Below the pieces are notes generated by a model, which saw nothing but the letters and a program-made list of their open reading frames with translations, did not search any database and was not told the origin of the DNA. The translations under genes and the position numbers were made by a program. From Lachnospiraceae bacterium (lineage in GTDB: Bacteria > Bacillota > Clostridia > Lachnospirales > Lachnospiraceae), in contig CAJTFL010000018.1 in assembly GCA_910575565.1 (NCBI GenBank), positions 23,089 through 87,088 on the forward strand: a stretch of 64,000 nt of DNA. Direction: 5' to 3'. Below are positions 51,912 through 60,199 of the stretch, one piece after another. Numbering within the stretch: the first letter of the stretch is position 1; each line of letters opens with the position of its first letter.

Positions 51912-53606
51912 ATGCAAAAAAGAATTGTGGAAGCGGATGTGCTGGTGGCAGGAGCCGGGCTTGCGGGGATTACCGCCGCGATCTGGGCTGCCAGGGAAGG
52001 GGCGAAGGTGCTGCTTGCCAGCACCGGCCCCATTTGTTCCGGTTCCAGCTTTTATCCGGGAACCTGGGGACTGGGCCTTGTAGGCCCGGAGGGCAAGGAA
52101 GATGAGAAGGATTTGGCCGAAACCATCCTTAGGGTAGGAGAGGGGATGGCCGATGAGGAATTAGTCCGGTTTTTGGTTTCCGGGATTCATGAAGGGATCC
52201 GCGGCCTTGAGGAGATGGGGGTTTCCTTAAAGGAGGCGGAGAATAAAAAGGAGAAGGAATTTATCCCCTGCTTTGACCATAAAAACCGGGATTGGCATGG
52301 GATCATTAAGGAAAGCGCAAGGCCGGCCTTTGAGCGTGAGCTTAAAAATCTTGGGGTGAGGGAGCTGCCCTTTACCACGATCACCGATTTATTTACGGAG
52401 GAGGGACGGATTGCGGGAGCCGGAGGGGTATGCCTGGGGAGAACTTCCCGGGAGGAATTCCTCCAGATCCGCTGCCCATCGGTGATCTTAGCCGGGGGCG
52501 GCCTGGGAGGGCTGTTTTCCCGGCGGCTGAATACGGATGACGTGACGGGGATCTGCCAGTACTTGGCCCTTAAGGCCGGAGCGGCTTTGGTAAACCTGGA
52601 GTTTATGCAGATGATGCTGGGATTTATCACCCCGGCGCCGAAAACCATTTATAACGAGAAGGTATTTTGCTGCAGTGAGTTTTCCGATCCGGAAACGGGC
52701 CGTTCCCTTTTCCGGGATTGGGATGAGGGGGAGCTTAGGGAGCGGATGGGGATCCGCTCTACCCACGGCCCCTTTACCTGCCGCCTTGGCTCCGGCCAGA
52801 TTGATATCCGGCTGTCCGAAGAAGGGCGAAAGCATTCCGGGGGCGTCTGCCTGACCTATAAAAAAGCGTTAAAGGAACATCAGCCGGAGTTTGTCCGGAC
52901 GTATTTCCAGTGGCTTCTTAAGGAAAAGGGCCTGACTATAGACGATCCGGTACAGATTGGCATCTTTGCCCACGCTTCCAACGGAGGGATCCAGATTGAC
53001 CGTGAGGGAAGCTGCAAAGTGCCGGGGCTGTACGCCTGCGGGGAATGTACCGGAGGAATGCACGGCGCGGACAGGCTGGGGGGCCTGTCTACGGCCAATG
53101 GCCTGGTATTCGGTAAGTCGGCAGGGATCCATGGGGCGGGATATGCCCTTGCCCTTGGCCGGAAAGCCAGTGGGGGATTTGGGAAAACTTCCTGGGGGAA
53201 AACAAGGATTTTGGGGGCGGAAAGGCTTTTGGAGCGGCTGCGGCAGGTAAACACCAGGGTAGCCATGGTTATCCGAAGCCAGGAGGAGCTTTCCTGGGCC
53301 AAGGGCCAGATAGAGGAAATCCGTAAGGAAGCCGAGGATTTCCGGGAAAGCTTTGAAACCCTGGAGGAATTTGCGGAGGCAGTGCCGGATGGGGGAAAGG
53401 AATATATCCGTACCAGGCAGCTTGAAGGGGCGCTTAAGCTGTCTGAGGCGCTGCTTGGAGCCATCGGGCTGCGAAAGGAGAGCAGAGGCTCTCATTACCG
53501 GCAGGATTACCCGGAAAAGAACGAGGAATTAGGGTATCCCATCCGGGCAGGATGGCAGGAGGGGAAGCTGTGGCTATCCATGGAAAAGCCCCGATGCAAG
53601 GATTGA
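51912..53606 (+). CDS. FAD-dependent oxidoreductase (fumarate-reductase/aspartate-oxidase type) in the nan operon
   Basis: About 564 residues. The N-terminal dinucleotide fold is ADVLVAGAGLAGITAAIWAA with GxGxxG, a substrate-site stretch GICQYLALKAGAALVNLEF, and a C-terminal FAD clamp LYACGECTGGMHGADRLGG. A helical tail of about 100 residues (from RLLERLRQVNTRV) resembles the flavoprotein subunits of SdhA/FrdA and L-aspartate oxidase. There is no signal peptide. ATG 51912 is chosen; the frame extends into the ATPase gene. It lies between the transporter and the lyase, an unusual partner for sialic-acid genes. It may oxidise or reduce a transported sugar acid. Confidence 0.82.
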   Translation: MQKRIVEADVLVAGAGLAGITAAIWAAREGAKVLLASTGPICSGSSFYPGTWGLGLVGPEGKEDEKDLAETILRVGEGMADEELVRFLVSGIHEGIRGLEEMGVSLKEAENKKEKEFIPCFDHKNRDWHGIIKESARPAFERELKNLGVRELPFTTITDLFTEEGRIAGAGGVCLGRTSREEFLQIRCPSVILAGGGLGGLFSRRLNTDDVTGICQYLALKAGAALVNLEFMQMMLGFITPAPKTIYNEKVFCCSEFSDPETGRSLFRDWDEGELRERMGIRSTHGPFTCRLGSGQIDIRLSEEGRKHSGGVCLTYKKALKEHQPEFVRTYFQWLLKEKGLTIDDPVQIGIFAHASNGGIQIDREGSCKVPGLYACGECTGGMHGADRLGGLSTANGLVFGKSAGIHGAGYALALGRKASGGFGKTSWGKTRILGAERLLERLRQVNTRVAMVIRSQEELSWAKGQIEEIRKEAEDFRESFETLEEFAEAVPDGGKEYIRTRQLEGALKLSEALLGAIGLRKESRGSHYRQDYPEKNEELGYPIRAGWQEGKLWLSMEKPRCKD

Positions 53607-53643
53607 TTACGGCCCTTAAGGGCAGGAAAGGATGGATTGATTG

Positions 53644-54564
53644 ATGAGAGATATTACGAAATATCAGGGGATTATCCCGGCATTTTACGCTTGCTATGAC
53701 GAAGAGGGGAAGGTAAGCCGGGAGCGCTCAAAGGCGCTGACGAAGCATCTTTTAGGAAAAGGGGTGAAGGGCCTGTACGTAGGCGGATCTTCCGGCGAAT
53801 GCATTTACCAGAGCGTGCAGGAGAGGAAGGAGATCCTGGAGGCCGTAATGGAGGCCAGTGAAGGGAAGCTGACCATCATTGCCCATGTGGCCTGCAATAA
53901 TACGGCGGACAGCTGCCAGCTGGCGGCACATGCGGAAAGCCTTGGGGTAGACGCCATCGCCTCCATCCCACCCATTTACTTCCATCTGCCGGAGCACGGC
54001 ATCGCCCGGTACTGGAACGATATTTCCGCGGCGGCTCCCAATACGGATTTTGTAATTTACAATATTCCCCAGCTGGCGGGCGTGGCGCTGACGATGCCTC
54101 TGTTTAAGGAAATGCTGAAAAATCCAAGGGTGGCGGCAGTGAAGAACAGCTCCATGCCGGTGCAGGATATCCAGATGTTTAAGGCGGAAGGCGGGGAAGG
54201 CTTCGTGGTATTTAACGGGCCTGACGAGCAGCTGATTTCCGGCCTGGCCATGGGCGCGGACGGCGGTATCGGCGGAACCTACGGGGTTATGCCGGAGCTT
54301 TATGTGAAGCTGTTTGAGCTGTGCAAGGCAGGGGATTTTGCGGCGGCCAGGAAGATCCAGAATGAAGCGGATGCCATCATTTACGCCATGTGCGCCTGCA
54401 AGGGGAACTTGTACGCGGTGATGAAGGAGATCATTAAGATTAGGGATGGCCTGGATATTGGAAGCGTAAGGAAACCTCTCCCGGCTCTGGTTCCGGAGGA
54501 TATGGAGCAGGTGAAGAAGTGCGCGGCCATGATTGACGCGGCGGTTAAGGCGCTGACGGCCTAA
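53644..54564 (+). CDS. nanA: N-acetylneuraminate lyase-like protein (DHDPS family)
   Basis: About 306 residues, TIM-barrel aldolase. YVGGSSGECIYQS covers the carboxylate-binding loop (GSSGE in place of GxTGE), YNIPQLAG the catalytic Tyr region, and VAAVKNSSMPVQDI the Schiff-base Lys. It fits NanA within the operon, cleaving Neu5Ac to ManNAc and pyruvate, followed by NanK and NanE. ATG 53644 is favoured over TTG 53641. Other DHDPS-family aldolases cannot be excluded by motif alone. A terminator follows. Confidence 0.82.
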   Translation: MRDITKYQGIIPAFYACYDEEGKVSRERSKALTKHLLGKGVKGLYVGGSSGECIYQSVQERKEILEAVMEASEGKLTIIAHVACNNTADSCQLAAHAESLGVDAIASIPPIYFHLPEHGIARYWNDISAAAPNTDFVIYNIPQLAGVALTMPLFKEMLKNPRVAAVKNSSMPVQDIQMFKAEGGEGFVVFNGPDEQLISGLAMGADGGIGGTYGVMPELYVKLFELCKAGDFAAARKIQNEADAIIYAMCACKGNLYAVMKEIIKIRDGLDIGSVRKPLPALVPEDMEQVKKCAAMIDAAVKALTA

Positions 54565-54597
54565 AAAGCGAATTTGTAAAAAATATACAAAATATAA

Positions 54598-54647
54598 AAA
54601 AGAAGCCTGGAAAAACTATTAAAAATAATAGGCAACAGGCTTCTTTT
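54598..54647 (+). terminator. Terminator after the lyase gene
   Basis: AAAAGAAGCCTG pairs with CAGGCTTCTTTT (12 bases, 26-base loop); the T-run is inside the right arm. Confidence 0.75.
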
Positions 54648-54689
54648 CACGTGGAAAAGCAGGAAAAATGCTTAAAAATATTTATAAAA

Positions 54690-54738
54690 GAAATTTTTTT
54701 TACAATAAATTGACAAAAAGAAAAATCTGTGCTATAGT
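54690..54738 (+). promoter_or_regulatory. Promoter of the sugar-type transporter operon
   Basis: TTGACA (54710-54715) and TATAGT (54733-54738) are 17 bases apart. GAAATTTTTTTTAC (54690-54703) is the third example of the A/T block seen before nanE and the Opp-type operon. Confidence 0.78.
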
Positions 54739-54787
54739 AACAATAACCGGTGTAAAGTTATCAAAAAGGAAAAAGGAGGACTTTTTT

Positions 54788-56203
54788 ATGAAGAAAATGA
54801 TTTCGTTAGGCCTGGTTATGGCAATGGCGGCTTCCGCACTGGCGGGGTGCGGGGGAGGCGGAGGAAATGCTTCCGACCCGACTACAGCCGCTGCCACCAC
54901 GGCGGCGGAAGCGGCCAAGGACGACGGCCAGAAGGAAGCCGAGACGAAGGAAGAGAAGGCGGACGCAGGCGCCTCTGACGGGGGGGCGGTTGAGATTACC
55001 TGGTGGGCATTCCCTACCTTTGCCCAGGACGGCAGCAACCCTGCCGGAACGTATGAGCAGGAGATCATCGACGCTTTCCAGGCGAAGAACCCGGATATTA
55101 CGGTTAAGCTGGAAACCATCGACTTTACCTCCGGGCCGGAGAAGATCACCGCGGCCATCGAGGCAGGGACGGTATGCGATGTCTTATTTGACGCCCCTGG
55201 ACGGATTATCTCTTACGCCCAGAATGGAAAGCTGGTTGCCTTAGACGATATGTTTACGGATGATTTTGTGAAGGATGTGGACAACGAAGCGCTGTTAAAT
55301 TCCTGTAAATCCGGCGACAGCTACTATATGTATCCCATCAGCACGGCGGCTTTCTGTATGGCGGTAAGCAAGAACGCCTTAGAGGATGCGGGGGCGATGG
55401 ACTGCATTAACCAGGAAGGGGACAGAACCTGGACTACGGAAAAGTTTGAAGAGATGATGGGCAAGCTGTACGACAAGGGCTATATGGGCGCCACGGTTTA
55501 CTGCTCCGGACAGGGCGGCGACCAGGGGATCCGTGCCTTTGTGACCAATCTTTATGATAGCTCCGTGACGGATGACGCAGTGACCACCTATACCATTAAT
55601 GACGAGGGCGGCGTAAAGGCTATGACCAAGATCAAAGAGTGGGTAGACAAAGGCTGGATGTTAAACGGCTCCGCGTATAACGGCGGCGAGGATGTGGATC
55701 AGTTTGTGGCAGGAAATACCGCATTTACCACCCTGTGGTCCCCAGGCCTTGCAAGCCAGAGGGCGGAAACCCTGACGGAAAACGGCATTGAAGTGATTGC
55801 CCTTCCATTCCCCTCCGAGGACGGCGTTCCGGCTTTGGAGTATTTGGTAAACGGCTTCTGCGTGTTTGACAACGGCGACGCGGCAAAGGCGGAAGCTTCC
55901 AAGAAATTCATTGACTTTATGTGCAATGATGAGGAGTGGGGTCCCAAGAATGTGGTAAAGACCAGCGTATTCCCTGTTCGCCAGTCCATGGGCGATCTGT
56001 ATCCCAGCGATGCGGAGATGGGCTTTTACGCATCCCTGACCAAGTACTATTCACCGTATTACAATACCATCCCCGGCTTTGCCGAGATGAGGACTTACTG
56101 GTTCCCTATGCTGCAGGCTGTGCTTAACGGCGATTCCGAGCCTCAGGCGGCTCTGGATGATTTCGTGGCGAAGGCAAACCAGTCCATTGAAAACGCGAAG
56201 TAA
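54788..56203 (+). CDS. Sugar-type solute-binding lipoprotein (SBP_bac_1)
   Basis: About 471 residues with a lipobox LAGC in AASALAGCGGGGGNA and an Ala/Thr/Lys/Glu linker before the folded part (from about EITWWAFPTFAQ). The body matches family 1 carbohydrate-binding proteins (FQAKNPDITVKLETIDF; FMCNDEEWGPKN near the end). AAGGAGG lies eight bases before ATG 54788. It delivers ligand to the permeases at 56351 and 57262. The shared promoter block suggests control with nan genes, so sialic acid or a host glycan sugar is the likely ligand. Confidence 0.87.
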   Translation: MKKMISLGLVMAMAASALAGCGGGGGNASDPTTAAATTAAEAAKDDGQKEAETKEEKADAGASDGGAVEITWWAFPTFAQDGSNPAGTYEQEIIDAFQAKNPDITVKLETIDFTSGPEKITAAIEAGTVCDVLFDAPGRIISYAQNGKLVALDDMFTDDFVKDVDNEALLNSCKSGDSYYMYPISTAAFCMAVSKNALEDAGAMDCINQEGDRTWTTEKFEEMMGKLYDKGYMGATVYCSGQGGDQGIRAFVTNLYDSSVTDDAVTTYTINDEGGVKAMTKIKEWVDKGWMLNGSAYNGGEDVDQFVAGNTAFTTLWSPGLASQRAETLTENGIEVIALPFPSEDGVPALEYLVNGFCVFDNGDAAKAEASKKFIDFMCNDEEWGPKNVVKTSVFPVRQSMGDLYPSDAEMGFYASLTKYYSPYYNTIPGFAEMRTYWFPMLQAVLNGDSEPQAALDDFVAKANQSIENAK

Positions 56204-56219
56204 GGAACGAGGCGGTTTA

Positions 56220-56258
56220 CGGCAGGCGGCATAAATCTTTTCCTTATGGCGTCTGCCG
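56220..56258 (+). terminator. Hairpin between binding-protein and permease genes
   Basis: CGGCAGGCGGCATAA pairs with TTATGGCGTCTGCCG (two mismatches), without a following T-run. It may stabilise the 3' end of the binding-protein message or reduce readthrough. Confidence 0.5.
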
Positions 56259-56350
56259 CGCCAGTTTTTGCCCCTTGTTAAGCGTAAGGATGGCAGGGCG
56301 TTGCCAGGCAGTATGGGGAGAATTTTCCCATCAGTGAATGGAGGTTTGCG

Positions 56351-57247
56351 ATGAAGCCAAAAAAAATCAATAAAATCCGGATGAGGGAAACCATGGTCTC
56401 CTATGCGTTCCTGGCTCCGGCCTTAGTGTTCTTTGTTGTGTTCGTTCTGGTTCCTATGGGGATGGGCGTAGTTACCAGCTTTTTCCGCTACAATATGAAG
56501 GGAATCTCCTTTATGGGTTTGTCAAACTACATTACCATGTTCCAGGATGAGGTTTGGCAGAAATCCCTGATAAATACGCTGCTTCTGGTGGTGGGATCCG
56601 TGCCCCTGACCGTGCTGTTTTCCCTGTTCGTGGCGGCGCTGACCTATGAGAAGAACCCTATTGCCCGCTCCTTTTTCCGCTGCGTATTTTTCCTCCCGGT
56701 GGTAACGGGAACCGTTGCGGTGACGGTAGTGTGGAAATGGATTTATGACCCCTTAAACGGGATTTTAAACTGGCTGTTAAAATCAGCCAACGTTATTGAG
56801 CGGAATATTATGTGGACCGGGGATAAGAAATACGCCCTGTGGGCGATTTTGATTATCTTAATTACCACCAGCGTGGGCCAGCCCGTTATCCTGTATATCG
56901 CCTCCCTGGGGAATGTGCCGAAGGACTATGTGGAGGCGGCTCAGGTGGACGGCGCCAATGATCTCCAGGTATTCTGGAAGATTAAGTGGCCCAGCCTCCT
57001 GCCCACCACCCTTTACATCGTGGTGATTACCACCATCAATTCGTTCCAGTGCTTTTCCTTGATTCAGCTTTTGACTTCCGGTGGCCCCAATTACCGGACG
57101 ACCACGATTATGTACTATCTGTATGAGACGGCTTTTAAGCGGTTTGAGTACGGGTATGCCAATGCCATGGGCGTGATCCTGGCCTTGATTATCGGCGCCA
57201 TCAGCTTTATCCAGTTTAAGGCGCTGGGCAGCGACGTAGAGTACTAG
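56351..57247 (+). CDS. Sugar ABC permease 1 (MalF/UgpA type)
   Basis: The 298-residue protein has six helices. It starts YAFLAPALVFFVVFVLVPMGMG, typical for UgpA-like permeases. The EAA loop is VPKDYVEAAQVDGANDLQVFWKI in split form, with conserved Glu-Ala-Ala and Asp-Gly. GGAGG lies seven bases before ATG. Works with the permease that follows 14 bases later. Confidence 0.91.
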   Translation: MKPKKINKIRMRETMVSYAFLAPALVFFVVFVLVPMGMGVVTSFFRYNMKGISFMGLSNYITMFQDEVWQKSLINTLLLVVGSVPLTVLFSLFVAALTYEKNPIARSFFRCVFFLPVVTGTVAVTVVWKWIYDPLNGILNWLLKSANVIERNIMWTGDKKYALWAILIILITTSVGQPVILYIASLGNVPKDYVEAAQVDGANDLQVFWKIKWPSLLPTTLYIVVITTINSFQCFSLIQLLTSGGPNYRTTTIMYYLYETAFKRFEYGYANAMGVILALIIGAISFIQFKALGSDVEY

Positions 57248-57261
57248 AAGGGAGGAAAGGA

Positions 57262-58086
57262 ATGAAAAAGAAAATAAAACCTATGGATATGGCAGGGATG
57301 CTGTTCCTTCTGGTGCTAAGCGTGATCTTTATTTTCCCCTTTTACTGGATCTTAACCGGGGCCTTTAAGTCCCAGAAAGTTACGGTAAAGCTTCCTCCGG
57401 AGTGGTGGCCCATGTCCCCTACTACGGAGAATTTCCAGAAGCTGTTCCAGAACCCGGCTCTTCAGTGGCTATACAACAGCGTATTTATCGCGGGTCTTAC
57501 GCTGCTGATCGTTTGCCTGACGGCGTCCATGGCCGGCTATGTGCTGGCGAAAAAGCGGTTTTACGGCGATAAGCTGTTGTTCAGCATCTTTGTATTCGCT
57601 ATGGCTCTGCCAAAGCAGGTGATCCTGGTTCCCCTGATGAAGCTGGTTTCCTTTATGGGAATCCATGATACCTCCTGGGCCATTATCCTGCCCTTATGCG
57701 GCTGGCCCTTTGGGATCTTTTTGATGAAGCAGTTCAGTGAAAATGTGCCCACGGAGCTTTTGGAGGCGGCGAAGATAGACGGAAGCGGCGAGATTCTCAC
57801 CTTTTCCAATATCGTCCTCCCCATCGTCAAGCCGGGCATCGGAGCATTGGCGATCTTTACCTTTATCAATACCTGGAATGATTATTTTATGCAGCTGGTT
57901 ATGTTAAACAGCCGCAGCAAGCTGACCATTTCCCTGGGCGTGGCGACCCTCCAGCAGGAGTTCTCCACCAATTACGGGGTGATCATGGCCGGTGCTGCCC
58001 TGGCGGCCGTGCCCATTGTGACGGTATTTTTGCTGTTCCAGAATTACTTTACCCAGGGAATTACCATGGGAGCGGTGAAGGGGTAA
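57262..58086 (+). CDS. Sugar ABC permease 2 (MalG/UgpE type)
   Basis: The 274-residue protein has six helices and the MalG-type loop VPTELLEAAKIDGSGEILTF. AALAAVPIVTVFLLFQNYFTQGI is the usual last helix and tail. No sugar-type ATPase follows; such importers often use a shared MsmX-like ATPase encoded elsewhere. Good AGGGAGGAAAGG site upstream. Confidence 0.91.
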   Translation: MKKKIKPMDMAGMLFLLVLSVIFIFPFYWILTGAFKSQKVTVKLPPEWWPMSPTTENFQKLFQNPALQWLYNSVFIAGLTLLIVCLTASMAGYVLAKKRFYGDKLLFSIFVFAMALPKQVILVPLMKLVSFMGIHDTSWAIILPLCGWPFGIFLMKQFSENVPTELLEAAKIDGSGEILTFSNIVLPIVKPGIGALAIFTFINTWNDYFMQLVMLNSRSKLTISLGVATLQQEFSTNYGVIMAGAALAAVPIVTVFLLFQNYFTQGITMGAVKG

Positions 58087-58132
58087 GGGCTGGGCAAAGA
58101 AAATGAAGATGGGATGGGGAGGTGAAGGGATA

Positions 58133-58660
58133 ATGCCAGATTATATCTTGGAAGTGCGGAACTTAAAGAAATACTTTAACCCCCCTCCGGCACGCTCCAC
58201 GCTGTGGACAACGTAAGCTTTTCCATAGAGCAGGGGAAGACCCTCGGCCTTATGGGGGAATCCGGGTGCGGGAAATCTACCATAGGAAGGCTGATTGCGG
58301 GGCTGCACACGGCTACAAACGGCAGATCCTGTTTAACGGGCAGGATGTATGCCAGATGAAGAAAAAGCAGCTTCACGCGTACCGGCGGGAAATGCAGATG
58401 ATTTTCCAGGATCCCTTTTCTTTCTTGGATCCCAGGAAGTCGGTAATGGAGATTATCGCCGAGCCGCTGATTATCCATAAACGGTTTAAATCCGGCGTGG
58501 AGCGGAATGCCCATGTGGAGCATTTAATGGATATCGTGGGGATCAGCAGGCGGTTTGCCAATTCCTATCCCCACGAGATGGATGGGGGAAGGCGGCAGCG
58601 GGTGGGGATAGCCCGCGCCTTGCCGCTGAAACCCTGTTCAGCGGATTTTTGACAGATATC
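58133..58660 (+). pseudogene. Decayed Opp/Dpp-type ABC ATPase gene
   Basis: ATG 58133 opens normally ([12 protein letters not shown]) but the frame breaks near the CCCCCC run (58181-58186). The next frame continues through Walker A ([18 protein letters not shown]) and breaks again near 58320. The last frame reads the Q-loop (FQDPFSFLDPRKSVME) and signature-like HEMDGGRRQRVGIAR, then loses homology at about 58622, before Walker B. At least two frameshifts plus 3' loss make it non-functional. The signature reads DGGRR rather than SGGQR. The 166-bp element lies 15 bases after its last stop. Confidence 0.85.
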
Positions 58661-58674
58661 AACGATACAATACA

Positions 58675-58840
58675 CTAGTACTGCGTTGCGTAAATTCCAG
58701 TGAATATGCACCCGCTGTCTACGTCATCTGTAAATCCCACGAAACTCGACGTAGCACCACTACGCCTTCGTTTCGCGGGATTCACATCTAACGCAGACAT
58801 CAGACGCCTATTCACTGTTATTTACGTAATGCAGTACTAG
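58675..58840. mobile_element. 166-bp MITE-like element, copy 2
   Basis: Same length and sequence as 36538-36703 except three changes noted in the right part, which spoil the right terminal repeat by two bases (TTTACGTAATGC for TTTACGCAACGC). It is preceded by ATACA, complementary to the TGTAT that follows copy 1. It lies immediately after the truncated ATPase gene. Confidence 0.8.
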
Positions 58841-58937
58841 TTTGTGTTTTTTAGGATGAGTTCATTGGCTTAGATAAGACACATAGGCTGGCAAGTTCGC
58901 TGTCTGCGCGCAGAGTACAGTTTAATGAATGTTTTGC

Positions 58938-58976
58938 GCGGCAAAATCGCTTTTTTGGCATTTTGCCGCTTTTTTA
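58938..58976 (+). terminator. Intrinsic terminator downstream of the decayed ATPase gene
   Basis: GCGGCAAAAT pairs perfectly with ATTTTGCCGC around a 12-base loop and is followed by TTTTTTT. It probably ended the ATPase transcript before the gene decayed. The stretch from 58841 to 58937 shows nothing else. Confidence 0.85.
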
Positions 58977-59024
58977 TGCGGTTATAGCCGCCTTTTAATG
59001 GGGGTTCTGCCGGAATCCACGGAC

Positions 59025-59582
59025 TCAAAACTCCAGTCCTGCAAAGTCAATCCATAGATCGCCATAAATATTCACCTTTATTTTGTCCTGGAAGGTATAG
59101 GATTTAACTTTAAATTTATTTTGCTCCAGAAAATACACGAATACTTCCTGTTCTATAGGATTTACAATCCAGTACTCCCTCACTCCGGCATCCATATAAA
59201 GGTTCAGCTTACGTACATAGTCCTGGCTGGAATTGCTGGGGGAAATGATTTCAGTAATCCAGTCCGGCGCCCCGGTGCAGCCCCGATCCGTCAGTTTGCT
59301 GGGATCGCAGATTACACTGATATCCGGTTCCACCACGTTTCGGTCATCTTCTGAGAACAGCTTAACGGCAAAAGGAGCCGGATAGACTTTGCAAGGGCTG
59401 TTTTTGGAGCGCAAATAGATATTGATTTCCGTATTGATGAAGTTTAAGATTTCCTGGTGTGCTCTGCTGGGAGCTGCCATGTAATAGAATTGGCCGCCTA
59501 TTAATTCAGCTCTGACATTCTCCGGCAGGCTGTAATAATCTTCTTCGGTGTAAATGTTTGCGTGAGCTAATGTTTCCGGCAT
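59025..59582 (-). CDS. Uma2-family (DUF820) restriction-endonuclease-like protein
   Basis: About 185 residues with the family's core: EEDYYSLPENVRAELIGGQFYYMAAPS, VVEPDISVICD (metal-site Asp), PDWITEIISPSN (Glu) and YREYWIVNP-like GVREYWIVNPIEQEV. The PD-(D/E)XK fold is complete. The start at 59582 has GAAAGGAG upstream; a longer frame to 59660 lacks one. Uma2 proteins are abundant in cyanobacteria and some Firmicutes with no clear role; nuclease activity is inferred. Confidence 0.85.
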   Translation of the reverse strand: MPETLAHANIYTEEDYYSLPENVRAELIGGQFYYMAAPSRAHQEILNFINTEINIYLRSKNSPCKVYPAPFAVKLFSEDDRNVVEPDISVICDPSKLTDRGCTGAPDWITEIISPSNSSQDYVRKLNLYMDAGVREYWIVNPIEQEVFVYFLEQNKFKVKSYTFQDKIKVNIYGDLWIDFAGLEF

Positions 59583-59948
59583 AGTAATGCTCCTTTCAGG
59601 GAGTATAATCCACTTTAAATCCCTTTCTGTTTCGGTGAGGATGCTTTTTCGAGAGTGCAAAGGAAAAAGCGGAGGCGTAAAATTATCCTCATTCTCCCAT
59701 TATACCATGTCCACTAAGCTCGAAAAGACCTCGCTAAGTGGTCAGGTATATATTCTCACTAGACTCGTGGAATACCTCGTCAAGTGTTCATATTATACCA
59801 TGTCCTCCGAACATGATACCCTCCGGGGGATGTGCACGGTTCGGGCGGTGTTTTGTCCCGCTTCGCGTGACGCGAACCGGCACGGTATAATCTCTGCCGA
59901 GATTATACCATATATAGCCATAAACAGTCACAATGAAATTGAAAAAAC
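59583..59948. other. Gap with repeated ATTATACCATGTCC phrases and a perfect hairpin
   Basis: No gene is seen. ATTATACCATGTCC occurs at about 59698 and 59793, and ATTATACCATATA at about 59902. GGTATAATCTC-TGCC-GAGATTATACC (59884-59909) is a perfect 11-base inverted repeat. The stretch looks like overlapping decayed small repeats. Confidence 0.5.
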
Positions 59949-60060
59949 TTGAATAAACCTTTTGGCTCTTCAAATCGGGTAAGCTTAACTTGTAACAAAG
60001 ATAATATCCAAGCACTAAATTTGTATAAAAGCAGAGGCTTTATTGCAAACTGGCCTAACA
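59949..60060 (+). pseudogene. C-terminal scrap of a GNAT acetyltransferase gene
   Basis: The frame reads VSLTCNKDNIQALNLYKSRGF, the typical last strand and helix of a GNAT fold (Asn-x-x-A-x-x-x-Y-x-x-x-G-F). There is no start, no N-terminal part and the tail runs into the terminator. It is a relic unrelated in sequence to the GNAT gene at 20266. Confidence 0.6.
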
Positions 60061-60074
60061 GGCAGGCAAAAAAG

Positions 60075-60127
60075 AAAAAGGCGCGGCAGAATCGCCGGTT
60101 AAAACACCGGATTTTGCCGCGCCTTTT
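60075..60127. terminator. Strong bidirectional terminator
   Basis: AAAAAGGCGCGGCA pairs with TGCCGCGCCTTTTT, with a second stem CCGG/CCGG in the loop. A-run on the left and T-run on the right allow use from both strands; it ends the minus-strand transcript from 61839. Confidence 0.88.
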
Positions 60128-60199
60128 TGTCGCTTAATTAACTCGTCCCGGAGCGTGTTTGAAAATAAAAGGTCAATATCTTTCCCGGATCAGCAAGGC

